DNA from: CAYMUR01 sp964393615
GTDB lineage: Bacteria > Planctomycetota > Planctomycetia > Pirellulales > Pirellulaceae
Length of the DNA: 23,557 nt
Direction of reading: 5' to 3'
NCBI GenBank assembly: GCA_964393615.1
Contig: CAYMUR010000085.1
Span: 1 to 23,557 of the forward strand
Shown here: positions 14,830 through 23,557 of the stretch, piece after piece
Layout of the letters: every line of letters begins with the position of its first letter
Numbering within the stretch: the stretch's first letter is position 1
Position numbers and translations under genes: made by a program
The notes under the pieces: model-generated
The model's input: the letters and a program-made list of their open reading frames with translations, nothing else
Databases searched by the model: none
What the model was told of the DNA's origin: nothing

Positions 14830-17800
14830 ATGTTATCCTACTACATTCATTCCAGGCGACTACCCGGCGCACCACGTCCGTCTAGCCTGATCGTGCCCAG
14901 CCGCTGGCAAACCGCTTTGGCTTGCGCCCTGATTTTGCTGCAAACTACATTTGTGCTGGCGGCAGATTGGCCCATGTGGCGATACGATGCGAACCGCAGT
15001 GCCTCCTCCCCGGACGATCTACCGCAGGAACTGCAATTATCCTGGACACGCCAATTCGCTCCACGTGAACAAGTGTGGGATGATCCGCTGAACCATGACT
15101 TGATGCCCTATGACCGCATTTTCGAGCCCATCATCCACGACGGCAAAGTCTTCCTGGGTTTCAATGACCGAGACAAGGTCATCGCCATCGATCTTCCTTC
15201 GGGAAAAATCGTGTGGGAGTTTTACACGGACGGTCCCGTGCGGTTCCCGCCTGCCGCGCTGGATGGGAAAATCTTCTTCTCGAGTGATGACGGGTACCTG
15301 TATTGCGTTCGTGCCGGCGATGGCCAACTTTTGTGGCGTTTCCGAGGCGGTCCCTCCGAACGCAAGGTCATTGGCAACCGACGCGTCATTTCTGCATGGC
15401 CCGCGCGAGGCGGCCCCGTCGTTCGCGCTGGCCAGGTATATTTTGCCGCCAGCATCTGGCCGTTCATGGGGACCTTTATCTACGCGTTGGACGCCCACGA
15501 CGGTAGCGTCACCTGGGTTAATGATTCGACCAGTGCGCAATACATCAAACAACCGCATGGAGCCCCTTCGTTTGCCGGCGTCGCCCCACAAGGTGCCCTG
15601 GTTGCCACTGAGAATGTGCTACTGGTGCCCGGTGGACGTAGCGTTCCAGCCGCCTTCGAACGAAGCAGCGGCAAATGGATGCACTTTGGAATCGGCGGCA
15701 AAGGTACAGGAGGTTCGTTTGTTTGTGCCGATGAACAACAATTCTATGTCCACACTCGCGTACGGGGCGTCCGCGCTTGTGAATTACAAACGGGCAAAAA
15801 ACTGGACCTCGAATTGAACGAGCCTGTCCTCTGTGACGGCGGTACCATCAGCTTTGACGGCTCCAAGGTCCAGGCAAAAACAGCTACCCTGAATTTTTCC
15901 GTGGAGCTGGACGGATCCGGCGACATCATTCAAGCTGGCAAGCGGGTTTACGTAGCAGGAAAAAATGAAATCGTGGCATTAAACCATGATGGAAAAGTCG
16001 TTTGGTCACAATCGGTCGATGGACATGTTCTGCGGCTGCTCGCTGGCGACGGAAAGTTAATTGCCGTCACGCTCGATGGCCGCCTGCTTGTTTACGGAGA
16101 TCAAACGATCTCGGATGAGACGATCGAAGAATCCTTGCAGCCTCCCCTCCCGACAGCTACAGCGGAAACGGCCGCGGTTCAACTTATCCAACGCACCACC
16201 ACAGACGCTGGATATGTACTGTGGTACGGCAGTGCCAATCTCGAATTACTCTCTGCGGTACTGTCTAAGTCCGATTTTCACGTGGTCGTTATCGAACCTG
16301 ACCGGGAACGTGTCAACGAACTGAGACAGATCCTTGACAGCCAGGGCCAATACGGACGGCGTGTTACGGTACACCACGGCACCCCCTATTCCTACAAGGC
16401 ACCACCGTATATCGCTCACCTGGTCGTCGCCGACCATTCCCACCCGTCACATCAGCCGTTAACGCATACTTTGCGAGCCATGTATCGCTCTGTACGGCCG
16501 TACGGCGGATCGCTATGGATCCCAGCCTCGACCGGTGATACCACAAAGACCCTGGCAATCGTCGACCGCAAGCAATTGATCAAGGCTCGCAGCACCACCT
16601 ATCCAGAAGGAATCATGGTGACGCGTGCAGGTCCCCTGCAAGGCTCTGCCGACTGGACGCACCAGTACGGAGACATTGCGAACACGGTCAAATCCAATGA
16701 CCGTCGTGTCAAGTTACCGCTGGGCGTATTGTGGTTTGGCGGAAGTTCCAACATGGATATATTGCCCCGACACAGCCATGGCCCACCAGAACAGGTAATC
16801 GGTGGTCGTACGATTATCGAGGGCATGGATTCGATCAGCGCCCGGGACACCTATACCGGTCGGGTCCTCTGGAAACGACAACTAGACCAGCTGAATAATT
16901 TTGGTGTTTATTTCGACGACACCTACAAAAACACTCCGCTGAGCACTGAGTACAACCAGGTACACATTCCGGGTGCCAATGGCCGCGGTACCAATTACGT
17001 TGCCACCGAAAAGGAAGTCTTTGTGGCCGTCGGAAACAAGTGCACGGTACTCGATGCTGCCACTGGTGAAATCACACGCCACATTCAAATGCCACCAGAC
17101 GAAGCCGATGGCGAGTCCCCGCTGTGGGGTTTTATTGGCATCTATGAAGATGTCCTCCTGGGTGGCGCCGGTTTCGCAAATTACAGTGGCGAACCGCGGA
17201 AACTCTCGTCTCGTGAAGGACTGGAAATCCTCGACATGTCAGGCAGCGCCGGGCTGGTAGCGTTCGATCGGGAAACAGGGCAGGTGCTCTGGAAAACCTC
17301 TGCGCGTTTCAGTTTTCTGCACAACGGAATTGTGGCGGGCAGCGACCGGATCTACTGCCTGGACCGGTTACCGAAAAGCGCCGAGGACCGTCTCCGCCGC
17401 CGTGGCCTGTTGGGAGAGCAACCGTACCGCCTTCTCGTGTTAGACGCCAAATCGGGACAACCAATATGGGAACAGGAAAACGATATCTTTGGTACTTGGC
17501 TTAGTTATTCTGCCAGCCACGACATTCTGCTACAAGCTGGCGCTCTGGCCAACGACCGCCTTCACGACGAGGTAGGCCAGGGCATGACAGCATACCAGGG
17601 CAAAGACGGCCAGGTGCTGTGGAACGATCCCCAACGCGCCTATGCAGGCCCCTGTATCTTACACCACAAAACAATCATTACGAACGCCAATTCCTACCAA
17701 CGGTCAACCGGTGCCTTCAATTTACTGGATGGAACTCCGCACTTCGTGACCAATCCGATCACCGGAAAACAAACGTCCTGGCAATTCACACGGAATTACG

Positions 17801-19146
17801 GTTGCAACACCGTCGTTGCCAGCGAATACTTGTTGACATTTCGTTCCGGAGCCGCGGGGTTTTATGACCTGGCAAATTTAAGTGGTACTGGAAACTTTGG
17901 TGGCTTTCGCTCCAGTTGTACTTCCAATCTCGTTGCGGCAGGTGGCTTGCTGAACGCTCCCGACTACACTCGCACTTGTACCTGTTCTTATCAGAACCAG
18001 ACTTCGTTGGCACTGATCCACATGCCTGATTTAGAAATCTGGACAAACAGTGTGTACGACATTCAAGACCGAGTTCAGCGAGTGGGCATTAATTTTGGAG
18101 CCCCGGGCGATCGACGCCATACGACCGGCACCATGTGGCTCGATTACCCAAGCGTCGGCGGTGATTCGCCCCAGGTCACCGTTTCGGTCGAAGGAGAATC
18201 ACCCGCTTATTTTCGACGACACGTATCGGCAGTTCAGTCCGACCAGTTACCTTGGGTCTCCGCGTCTGGCGTAGAGGGCATTACGTCGGTCACCTTGCAT
18301 GTGACCAATCCGGAATCTCCCGCCAACCAGGAGACTGGCATTCCCATTGCCACGGGTCACGACGATGCCGAAGAACGAGCCGACGGATCCATGTACCTGG
18401 ACAGCAGTGATCTCGAATTAAGCGAAGACACGTCTCCTCAATTAATCGGGCTACGATTCACCGACATTCCGCTGGACACGGCCATCCGCGTCGCTGACGC
18501 CAGAATTCAATTTACCGTCGACGAAACGGGGAACGCCCCGACACAACTACAAATCTGGTGTGAGGCGTCTGGCAACTCTCCGCCCTTTACTGAAACAACC
18601 TACGACATTTCTTCGCGCACCACGTCGACCGCCGTCGTCTCCTGGTCACCCGCTGCCTGGCAGAAAATCGACGACCGGGGAAAAGACCAACGAACCCCCA
18701 ACCTGGCAACACTCGTCAACGAAATCATCAGCCACTCGGATTGGAAACCCGGCAACGCCCTGACCTTCCTTATCTCGGGCAAAGGAGTGCGAACGGCAGT
18801 TTCCCATGAAAAACAAGCCGACCAGTCGCCGCGATTGTCTCTGGTCCTTGAGGACCTGCCGACTGCTGCCACCACGAAAGCAGCAGATCCTCTCTATACG
18901 GTCCGGCTTTATTTCGCCGAACCTGACGAAATCGCTCCGGGTGATCGTGTCTTCGATGTGGCGCTTCAAGACAACACCGTGCTGCGCGACTTCGACATTG
19001 TCAAACAAACAGGCCAACCACTGCAAACCGTCGTCAAACAATTCCAACACATTCCCATCCAGGATGAATTGACCATTTCGCTGACGGCCCATCCCAACCA
19101 GGCGGAACATCCACTATTAAATGGCGTGGAACTCATTAGCGAATGA
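14830..19146 (+). CDS. Giant exported PQQ-propeller protein with methyltransferase-like insert, DNRLRE-like and malectin-like domains
   Basis: 1438 residues. Signal peptide about 1-45 (WQTALACALILLQTTFVLAA). Residues 46-430 are PQQ-type propeller repeats (GKIVWEFYTDGPVRFPPAAL, DGQLLWRFRG). Residues 458-570 look like a Rossmann methyltransferase: GYVLWYGSANLELL for motif I, then VVVIEPDRERVNELR, whose Glu could hold ribose; the glycine motif is incomplete. A second set of propeller repeats runs about 600-1070 (GRVLWKRQLDQL, GQVLWKTSARFS, DGQVLWNDP), with a cysteine group at 992, 1030, 1050 and 1052 (TRTCTCSYQNQTS). About 1072-1140 is a RVGINFGAPGDRRHTTGTMW module, 1177-1345 resembles a DNRLRE/CBM96 carbohydrate-binding domain, and 1357-1438 is malectin-like (VRLYFAEPDEIAPGDRVFDV). 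Role unknown; binding of a cofactor or sugars in the envelope is the likely theme. GGAG lies 11 bases upstream of the ATG. Confidence 0.88.
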   Translation: MLSYYIHSRRLPGAPRPSSLIVPSRWQTALACALILLQTTFVLAADWPMWRYDANRSASSPDDLPQELQLSWTRQFAPREQVWDDPLNHDLMPYDRIFEPIIHDGKVFLGFNDRDKVIAIDLPSGKIVWEFYTDGPVRFPPAALDGKIFFSSDDGYLYCVRAGDGQLLWRFRGGPSERKVIGNRRVISAWPARGGPVVRAGQVYFAASIWPFMGTFIYALDAHDGSVTWVNDSTSAQYIKQPHGAPSFAGVAPQGALVATENVLLVPGGRSVPAAFERSSGKWMHFGIGGKGTGGSFVCADEQQFYVHTRVRGVRACELQTGKKLDLELNEPVLCDGGTISFDGSKVQAKTATLNFSVELDGSGDIIQAGKRVYVAGKNEIVALNHDGKVVWSQSVDGHVLRLLAGDGKLIAVTLDGRLLVYGDQTISDETIEESLQPPLPTATAETAAVQLIQRTTTDAGYVLWYGSANLELLSAVLSKSDFHVVVIEPDRERVNELRQILDSQGQYGRRVTVHHGTPYSYKAPPYIAHLVVADHSHPSHQPLTHTLRAMYRSVRPYGGSLWIPASTGDTTKTLAIVDRKQLIKARSTTYPEGIMVTRAGPLQGSADWTHQYGDIANTVKSNDRRVKLPLGVLWFGGSSNMDILPRHSHGPPEQVIGGRTIIEGMDSISARDTYTGRVLWKRQLDQLNNFGVYFDDTYKNTPLSTEYNQVHIPGANGRGTNYVATEKEVFVAVGNKCTVLDAATGEITRHIQMPPDEADGESPLWGFIGIYEDVLLGGAGFANYSGEPRKLSSREGLEILDMSGSAGLVAFDRETGQVLWKTSARFSFLHNGIVAGSDRIYCLDRLPKSAEDRLRRRGLLGEQPYRLLVLDAKSGQPIWEQENDIFGTWLSYSASHDILLQAGALANDRLHDEVGQGMTAYQGKDGQVLWNDPQRAYAGPCILHHKTIITNANSYQRSTGAFNLLDGTPHFVTNPITGKQTSWQFTRNYGCNTVVASEYLLTFRSGAAGFYDLANLSGTGNFGGFRSSCTSNLVAAGGLLNAPDYTRTCTCSYQNQTSLALIHMPDLEIWTNSVYDIQDRVQRVGINFGAPGDRRHTTGTMWLDYPSVGGDSPQVTVSVEGESPAYFRRHVSAVQSDQLPWVSASGVEGITSVTLHVTNPESPANQETGIPIATGHDDAEERADGSMYLDSSDLELSEDTSPQLIGLRFTDIPLDTAIRVADARIQFTVDETGNAPTQLQIWCEASGNSPPFTETTYDISSRTTSTAVVSWSPAAWQKIDDRGKDQRTPNLATLVNEIISHSDWKPGNALTFLISGKGVRTAVSHEKQADQSPRLSLVLEDLPTAATTKAADPLYTVRLYFAEPDEIAPGDRVFDVALQDNTVLRDFDIVKQTGQPLQTVVKQFQHIPIQDELTISLTAHPNQAEHPLLNGVELISE

Positions 19147-19346
19147 TTCCTTTCCGGCTATGGTACGATCCTAGGCTCACGAGTTAAACCACGCAGCCGA
19201 CGGTACTGCCGGAGAGTTACCGGATCACACTGGATCGAACAAGCCGTGTCCCCTTCGCTGAGACGTCACCTACGCGGTCACGCTCCGTCCGTCGCAGCGT
19301 CAAACAAAACTTGCCATTCTTCGGTACACCTGTTAGAAAGTTACGC

Positions 19347-20681
19347 ATGGGGCTATCTCATCTGTTAACAAAACGACTGGACACCGACGGACCGGTGCGT
19401 GTTGGCCTGATTGGGGCCGGCAAATTTGGTGCAATGTTCCTGGCCCAGGTACCTACCAGTCCGGGCATCGAAGTCACCTGGATTGCGGACTTGGACGTTG
19501 CGCATGCCCGTGATACGTGCCAGCGCGTCGGCTGGCAAGCGGAACGCATCGCGGCAACACAATTTACCACCGACAGCCTGACACTCCTGGCGACCGATCA
19601 AATCGATGTGGTCGTGGAAGCCACCGGAGACCCGTTAGCCGGAATCGTTCACGCCCGTGCGGCATTCCGCAGCGGTAAGCACATGATCATGGTCAATGTC
19701 GAGGCGGACGTGTTAGCCGGACCGCTTCTGGCACGCGAAGCTGCCGCCGCCGGGGTGGTATATTCAATGGCCTACGGTGATCAACCGGCACTCGTGTGCG
19801 AACTGGTCGATTGGGCGACAACCTGTGGCTTCGAAGTGGTCGCTGCGGGCAAGGGCACCAAGTATCTACCCGAATATCACTGCTCGACGCCTGACACGGT
19901 GTGGGAACATTATGGCTTAACGGCTGAGCAAGCCACCGCTGCCGGCATGAATTCCCAAATGTTCAATTCCTTTCTGGACGGTACCAAGTCCGCTATCGAA
20001 ATGGGCGCCATCGCCAATGCCACCGGCTTGGCTCCCAGTCCCAACGGATTAGCATTTCCGGCCTGCGGAACTGGCGAGTTACCCAACCTGCTACGTCCGG
20101 TCGGCGAGGGTGGGATCCTTCACCATTCGGGACAAGTCGAAGTCATTTCATCCCTCCAGCGGGACGGTCAGCCTGTCAACCGCGATTTACGTTGGGGAGT
20201 CTATGTGGTCGTCAAAGCGGCGACTGCTTATGCGGCAGATTGCTTTCAACAATATGGCCTGCTCACCGACGACAGTGGACGTTTCGCGGCAACCTACAAG
20301 CCCTACCACCTGATCGGCATGGAACTCAACGTTTCCATCCTGTCCGCGGCGTTAAGAGGTGAAGCCACCGGATGTACTGAGGATTTCTGCGGTGACGTCG
20401 TCGCCATTGCCAAACGAGACCTATCCGCCGGTGAAATGCTGGATGGAGAAGGTGGCTACACCGTGTGGGGCAAACTACTACCTGCGCGGGACAGCCTGCT
20501 ACTGGGTGCACTGCCCATTGGACTCGCCAAAGGGATCACCCTTCGGCATGCCGTCTCGACAGGCCAGCCTGTATGCTGGTCAGATGTAGACCGCCAGCAT
20601 CCGTCCGCCGCAGCAACCTTCCGCCTGGAAATGGAACAGGCCTATCGCGACCAATGGAAATTAGCCCCTGACAAACCGTAA
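19347..20681 (+). CDS. COG4091-type NAD(P)-dependent dehydrogenase with C-terminal SAF domain
   Basis: 444 residues. The opening PVRVGLIGAGKFGAMFLAQV carries the Rossmann loop GAGKFG (23-28). VVVEATGDPLAGIVHARAAF and GKHMIMVNVEADVLAG follow, the patterns of the predicted homoserine-dehydrogenase-like family. The middle part has YGDQPALVCELVDWA and CGFEVVAAGKGTKYLPEYH. The end (about 345-430) fits a SAF domain, with DVVAIAKRDLSAGEMLDGEG and GLAKGITLRHAVSTGQPVCW. The family oxidises or reduces a polyol or hydroxy-acid-type substrate with NAD(P); true homoserine dehydrogenase activity is not shown for it. Start ATG 19347 matches the usual 'M.L...L' lead; a TTG 36 bases upstream would add an unconserved stretch, and neither has a good ribosome site. 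It lies 200 bases after the PQQ gene, so co-transcription is possible but unproven. Confidence 0.88.
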   Translation: MGLSHLLTKRLDTDGPVRVGLIGAGKFGAMFLAQVPTSPGIEVTWIADLDVAHARDTCQRVGWQAERIAATQFTTDSLTLLATDQIDVVVEATGDPLAGIVHARAAFRSGKHMIMVNVEADVLAGPLLAREAAAAGVVYSMAYGDQPALVCELVDWATTCGFEVVAAGKGTKYLPEYHCSTPDTVWEHYGLTAEQATAAGMNSQMFNSFLDGTKSAIEMGAIANATGLAPSPNGLAFPACGTGELPNLLRPVGEGGILHHSGQVEVISSLQRDGQPVNRDLRWGVYVVVKAATAYAADCFQQYGLLTDDSGRFAATYKPYHLIGMELNVSILSAALRGEATGCTEDFCGDVVAIAKRDLSAGEMLDGEGGYTVWGKLLPARDSLLLGALPIGLAKGITLRHAVSTGQPVCWSDVDRQHPSAAATFRLEMEQAYRDQWKLAPDKP

Positions 20682-20698
20682 TCCAGCGCATGGCCGGC

Positions 20699-20713
20699 GC
20701 TACGGGTCGTAGC
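20699..20713. terminator. Short perfect hairpin after the dehydrogenase gene
   Basis: GCTACG, loop GGT, CGTAGC: six pairs, 18 bases after the stop codon. It lacks a T-run, so it is at most part of a Rho-dependent end or a 3' protective stem. Confidence 0.3.
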
Positions 20714-20953
20714 AAAGACCAAAACCTCGTGCTTTTGTTTCGACACCAGGCTTTTTCTAAAATATTGTCAGGTTCTACGACGGCCACACTCTACCACCCC
20801 TACGCCTCCCTTCACAAAAAATGCGGCGGTCGTAATCAAAACGTGGCAATGTTATACTTTTGGATAACCACTTCGCCTGGGGCCGATCGGGCAACGATCG
20901 AAACGGCCGTATTTCTTCTTTGCTTTTCACCTCCAACGGGCACACGGGACACC

Positions 20954-23557
20954 ATGAAACGGCACACCATGAAATTGTTTTTGCACTTGGCGTTTATTAC
21001 CTTGTTTTTCCTACCGTTTCCCACGTTTTCAGAGGATGCGGTTTCTTTAGATACGGTTTCTGTAATCGCCGAAGGCGAACGGTTTCAACCCCTGGATGAC
21101 AAGGGTTGGGCCGTCACGCACCAGGAATACAGCTGGGCCAGCCACAGCTACGGTGGAATGTGGGTTTGCAACGGTGGATTGCTCGGTGCACCTGCTGACA
21201 GCGTGGGGAGCGTTGCCGTTCAACAAGTCACCATTCCTGTCGCCGGCCAGTACCGTGTCTGGAGTCGTTACCAGGCGCCACCCTATTTTAACTACCTGCA
21301 CCAAGTCGAAGTGCGACAACACGGAAAGACCGTTTACTCGCACATCTACGGTCGCAAAGAGACCGTACGTCAATGGAGTTTCGGTGGTGTTTCTGACCAA
21401 CTCTGGTGGTCCTGGGGGATTGATCACGATGCCGCCGAGGCTCCCCCCCAATCCGTTTCACTGGAACCGGGCGCCGCTGAAATCCGCCTGGTCACCGTAC
21501 CCAACCAAACACCGGCGGCCGATGTCATGGTCGACCTCGTGACGTTGACAACGGACCTCCGCGACGAAGCTTGCGGTGCCCGGGGTACGCTTTTCACCAC
21601 CCAGGCGATGGCTGCCAACGAACTGTATCTACGCTTCCGCAATACCACCGACCAGCCGGCCCAGCTTCATCTTAAACGCCAGGGACATTACCAACCCCTG
21701 CGTTACGTCGGCGCGGAACTGGACGTTCCGCGACAACCGGTGGAACCCGGAGCGTGGAGTGACTGGACCAACTTTGCACCTTTCTGCATGCTCGTCCATG
21801 ACGAAGGTGTCACTATGAGCATTGCAGGGGCCAGCACAATCCCGCTGCAAATTGCACGTAACTCCAGCGGCACCGATCTCGTCGGTGACTTCACCTTACA
21901 AAATGGCGAAGTCGTCGTCGTACCGGTTGACATCACCTGGAACAAGAACCGCCGCATCCGGACCTCGCGGCAGCATGCCCAACACATCATTCAGCTGGCC
22001 AAGACCGAATGGCGCACGGCCAATGACGGACAAAAACCAAAACATCTGCTTTATTTTGGATTCATCAATGATAACCCCGTTCTCAAGGATGCCCTCGGCT
22101 ACAACACGGAGCTGCCTGACAATTTTGACCACGCCAAAGTGCACCGCTATTTCACCCACACTCACAACGAAGACCAGATCACGAAACTGGCCGCCGACAT
22201 GACAGACAAAGCCAGTTTTAAAGTTTTGAGTTTTGGTGATGAATCCAACGTGGATTATGAAAAAGCAAAAAGAATGACAGCGCTTGCCAAAAAACTAATC
22301 GGACCCCAGGTGGAAACCGGCATCAATTACACGCCCCATTATCCTTTGCCACAGTACTACGGCCGATATGCCGAATGGATTGACATTTTCAAACAGGGGA
22401 AAGACGGACTGACGATGTTCTGGACCGAGGACTACTTGTTCAGCGTCCCCCAGCCACCGCAGACAATCTCCTGGATGTTTGCCATCATGAACTGTGCCAC
22501 GAAATACCATCACCAATTGATTCACATGTACATCATGCCCCATGCACCCGGACAAATCGCTGAGTTCCTGCGGCGCAACATGGTATTCAGCATCGGCGCT
22601 GGCGCAGATCACATTAACCACTTTTGCGTGGCGCCGGCAGAAAGACACAGCGAAAACTTTGTGTCATGGACCCATCCCGATCATTTCCAAATCATCCACG
22701 AGTCCATTTACGATTCTGCCGAGGCCGAGCCTTACCAGGTAAATGGCAAACTTCGCTCTGACCGCGTGGCGCTGGTACTCAGTCATGCCACTGACATCAA
22801 CGAGTCCCAACTGGCGTTCAACGTGGCGGATGATCCATTTATGAGCCAGTGTCTCAATGCGGCAGACGAAAAGTCCTACAATAAACAGACATTGTGCCGC
22901 AAGGACCAGCAAATGTTGTACCTGGCCTTGAAACATGCGCAATGCAATCTCGACCTGATCACCGAAGATGACATCGTGGATGGTTACCTGAAACATTACG
23001 ATGCTGTTTATTTCGCCGGCGAATGGTTGGACAGCCGTACGGTCACGCATTTGGATACTTGGGTGCAGGCTGGGGGAGTACTTTACGCGACCGCTGGCAT
23101 GGGACACCTGAACGAGGTCGGTGACAAAAACGGCCCCATGCTGAAATTACTAGGCCTGCGTGACAGTACGATCGAAAAAAATGTGTACATCTTGCGGCCT
23201 TTTATGGAAATGGTTCTGGTGGAACCCATCGACACGATCACCATGGGCGATGACAAGATCCCTGCCGTCGGTATCCGCCAGGTTTTGTCACCGAACAATG
23301 CGGCGGTGATTGGAACCTGGAACGATGGAACGGCTGCCGTCACCAAACGTCAACACGGACATGGAACAGTGTATGCCGTCGGTACGCTGGCCGGATCGAC
23401 CTACATCAAATCAGGTCTGCGGATGACACCCTGGGCCCGTGGCGGTCGCAAAATGATCTACAATCCGACGGAATTCGATCCGGCAACCGCCAAACTCGTG
23501 CGTCTAGGGATCGACACGGCTAAAATCACGCGTGAAATCGAGAGTTCCAATCGGTTT
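20954..23557 (+). CDS. Large secreted protein of unknown function, cut by the window edge (glycosidase-like plus amidotransferase-like fold)
   Basis: 868 codons are open from ATG 20954 to the last base with no stop, so the C-terminus is missing. The start is repeated: ACACCATGAAA occurs at 20949 and again at 20964, giving a second in-frame ATG at 20969 five codons later; either suits the signal peptide (LFLHLAFITLFFLPFPTFS). Residues 30-330 are beta-rich: a possible carbohydrate-binding part with QYRVWSRYQAPPYFNYLHQV, then DGTT-like strand repeats. Residues 360-600 have alternating strands and helices, including KHLLYFGFINDNP, TMFWTEDYLFS and MVFSIGAGADHINHF, as in a TIM-barrel glycosidase. 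Residues 603-740 resemble the glutamine-amidotransferase-like domain of beta-galactosidases (DRVALVLSHATDINE, DAVYFAGEWLDSRTVTHLDT, AGGVLYATAG). I cannot place it in a named family. Ribosome site weak (GGGAC). Confidence 0.8.
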   Translation, partial: MKRHTMKLFLHLAFITLFFLPFPTFSEDAVSLDTVSVIAEGERFQPLDDKGWAVTHQEYSWASHSYGGMWVCNGGLLGAPADSVGSVAVQQVTIPVAGQYRVWSRYQAPPYFNYLHQVEVRQHGKTVYSHIYGRKETVRQWSFGGVSDQLWWSWGIDHDAAEAPPQSVSLEPGAAEIRLVTVPNQTPAADVMVDLVTLTTDLRDEACGARGTLFTTQAMAANELYLRFRNTTDQPAQLHLKRQGHYQPLRYVGAELDVPRQPVEPGAWSDWTNFAPFCMLVHDEGVTMSIAGASTIPLQIARNSSGTDLVGDFTLQNGEVVVVPVDITWNKNRRIRTSRQHAQHIIQLAKTEWRTANDGQKPKHLLYFGFINDNPVLKDALGYNTELPDNFDHAKVHRYFTHTHNEDQITKLAADMTDKASFKVLSFGDESNVDYEKAKRMTALAKKLIGPQVETGINYTPHYPLPQYYGRYAEWIDIFKQGKDGLTMFWTEDYLFSVPQPPQTISWMFAIMNCATKYHHQLIHMYIMPHAPGQIAEFLRRNMVFSIGAGADHINHFCVAPAERHSENFVSWTHPDHFQIIHESIYDSAEAEPYQVNGKLRSDRVALVLSHATDINESQLAFNVADDPFMSQCLNAADEKSYNKQTLCRKDQQMLYLALKHAQCNLDLITEDDIVDGYLKHYDAVYFAGEWLDSRTVTHLDTWVQAGGVLYATAGMGHLNEVGDKNGPMLKLLGLRDSTIEKNVYILRPFMEMVLVEPIDTITMGDDKIPAVGIRQVLSPNNAAVIGTWNDGTAAVTKRQHGHGTVYAVGTLAGSTYIKSGLRMTPWARGGRKMIYNPTEFDPATAKLVRLGIDTAKITREIESSNRF

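Overview
The window looks like a contig from a planctomycete, most likely of the Pirellulales kind. The evidence is the combination of secreted proteins with dockerin-like calcium repeats ending in PEP-CTERM sorting tails, an ECF sigma factor next to a transmembrane Hanks-type kinase with the planctomycete N-terminal signature, a giant exported PQQ-propeller/malectin-type fusion, and a secreted PmoA-like (DUF6807) protein. I see no phage, insertion sequence, CRISPR array, rRNA or tRNA. Two runs of exactly ten N (226-235 and 11255-11264) are assembly gaps and both damage genes.

Layout, left half (18-10180): every gene is on the minus strand. From left to right they are an AEC-type permease broken by the first gap, an exported six-blade NHL propeller, a six-TM voltage-gated-type cation channel, a secreted DUF6807 protein, lemA with its usual DUF3137-like partner, a dockerin-like/PEP-CTERM surface protein, and a diheme cytochrome c peroxidase that also carries a dockerin-like region and a PEP-CTERM tail.

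Layout, right half (10181-23557): a 440-base divergent control region separates the peroxidase from a plus-strand pair, an ECF sigma factor (C-terminus lost in the second gap) and a Ser/Thr kinase with one TM segment and a Pro/Arg-rich outer tail. A minus-strand exported metallophosphoesterase follows. Then come three plus-strand genes: a 1438-residue exported multidomain PQQ protein, a COG4091-type NAD(P)-dependent dehydrogenase with a SAF domain, and a large secreted protein of unknown function. This last one starts at 20954 and stays open to the end of the window, so only its first 868 residues are seen.

Taken together, most products are exported or in the membrane: envelope propellers, surface-sorted redox protein, channel, kinase. 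The sigma-kinase pair is a candidate signalling module, but nothing in the sequence proves what it controls. I did not find a clearly new defence or mobile system. The most unusual items are the peroxidase-dockerin-PEP-CTERM fusion, the methyltransferase-like domain inside an exported propeller, the channel with nine basic residues in strict threes and a TGGFGD filter, and the large unassigned secreted protein at the right edge.
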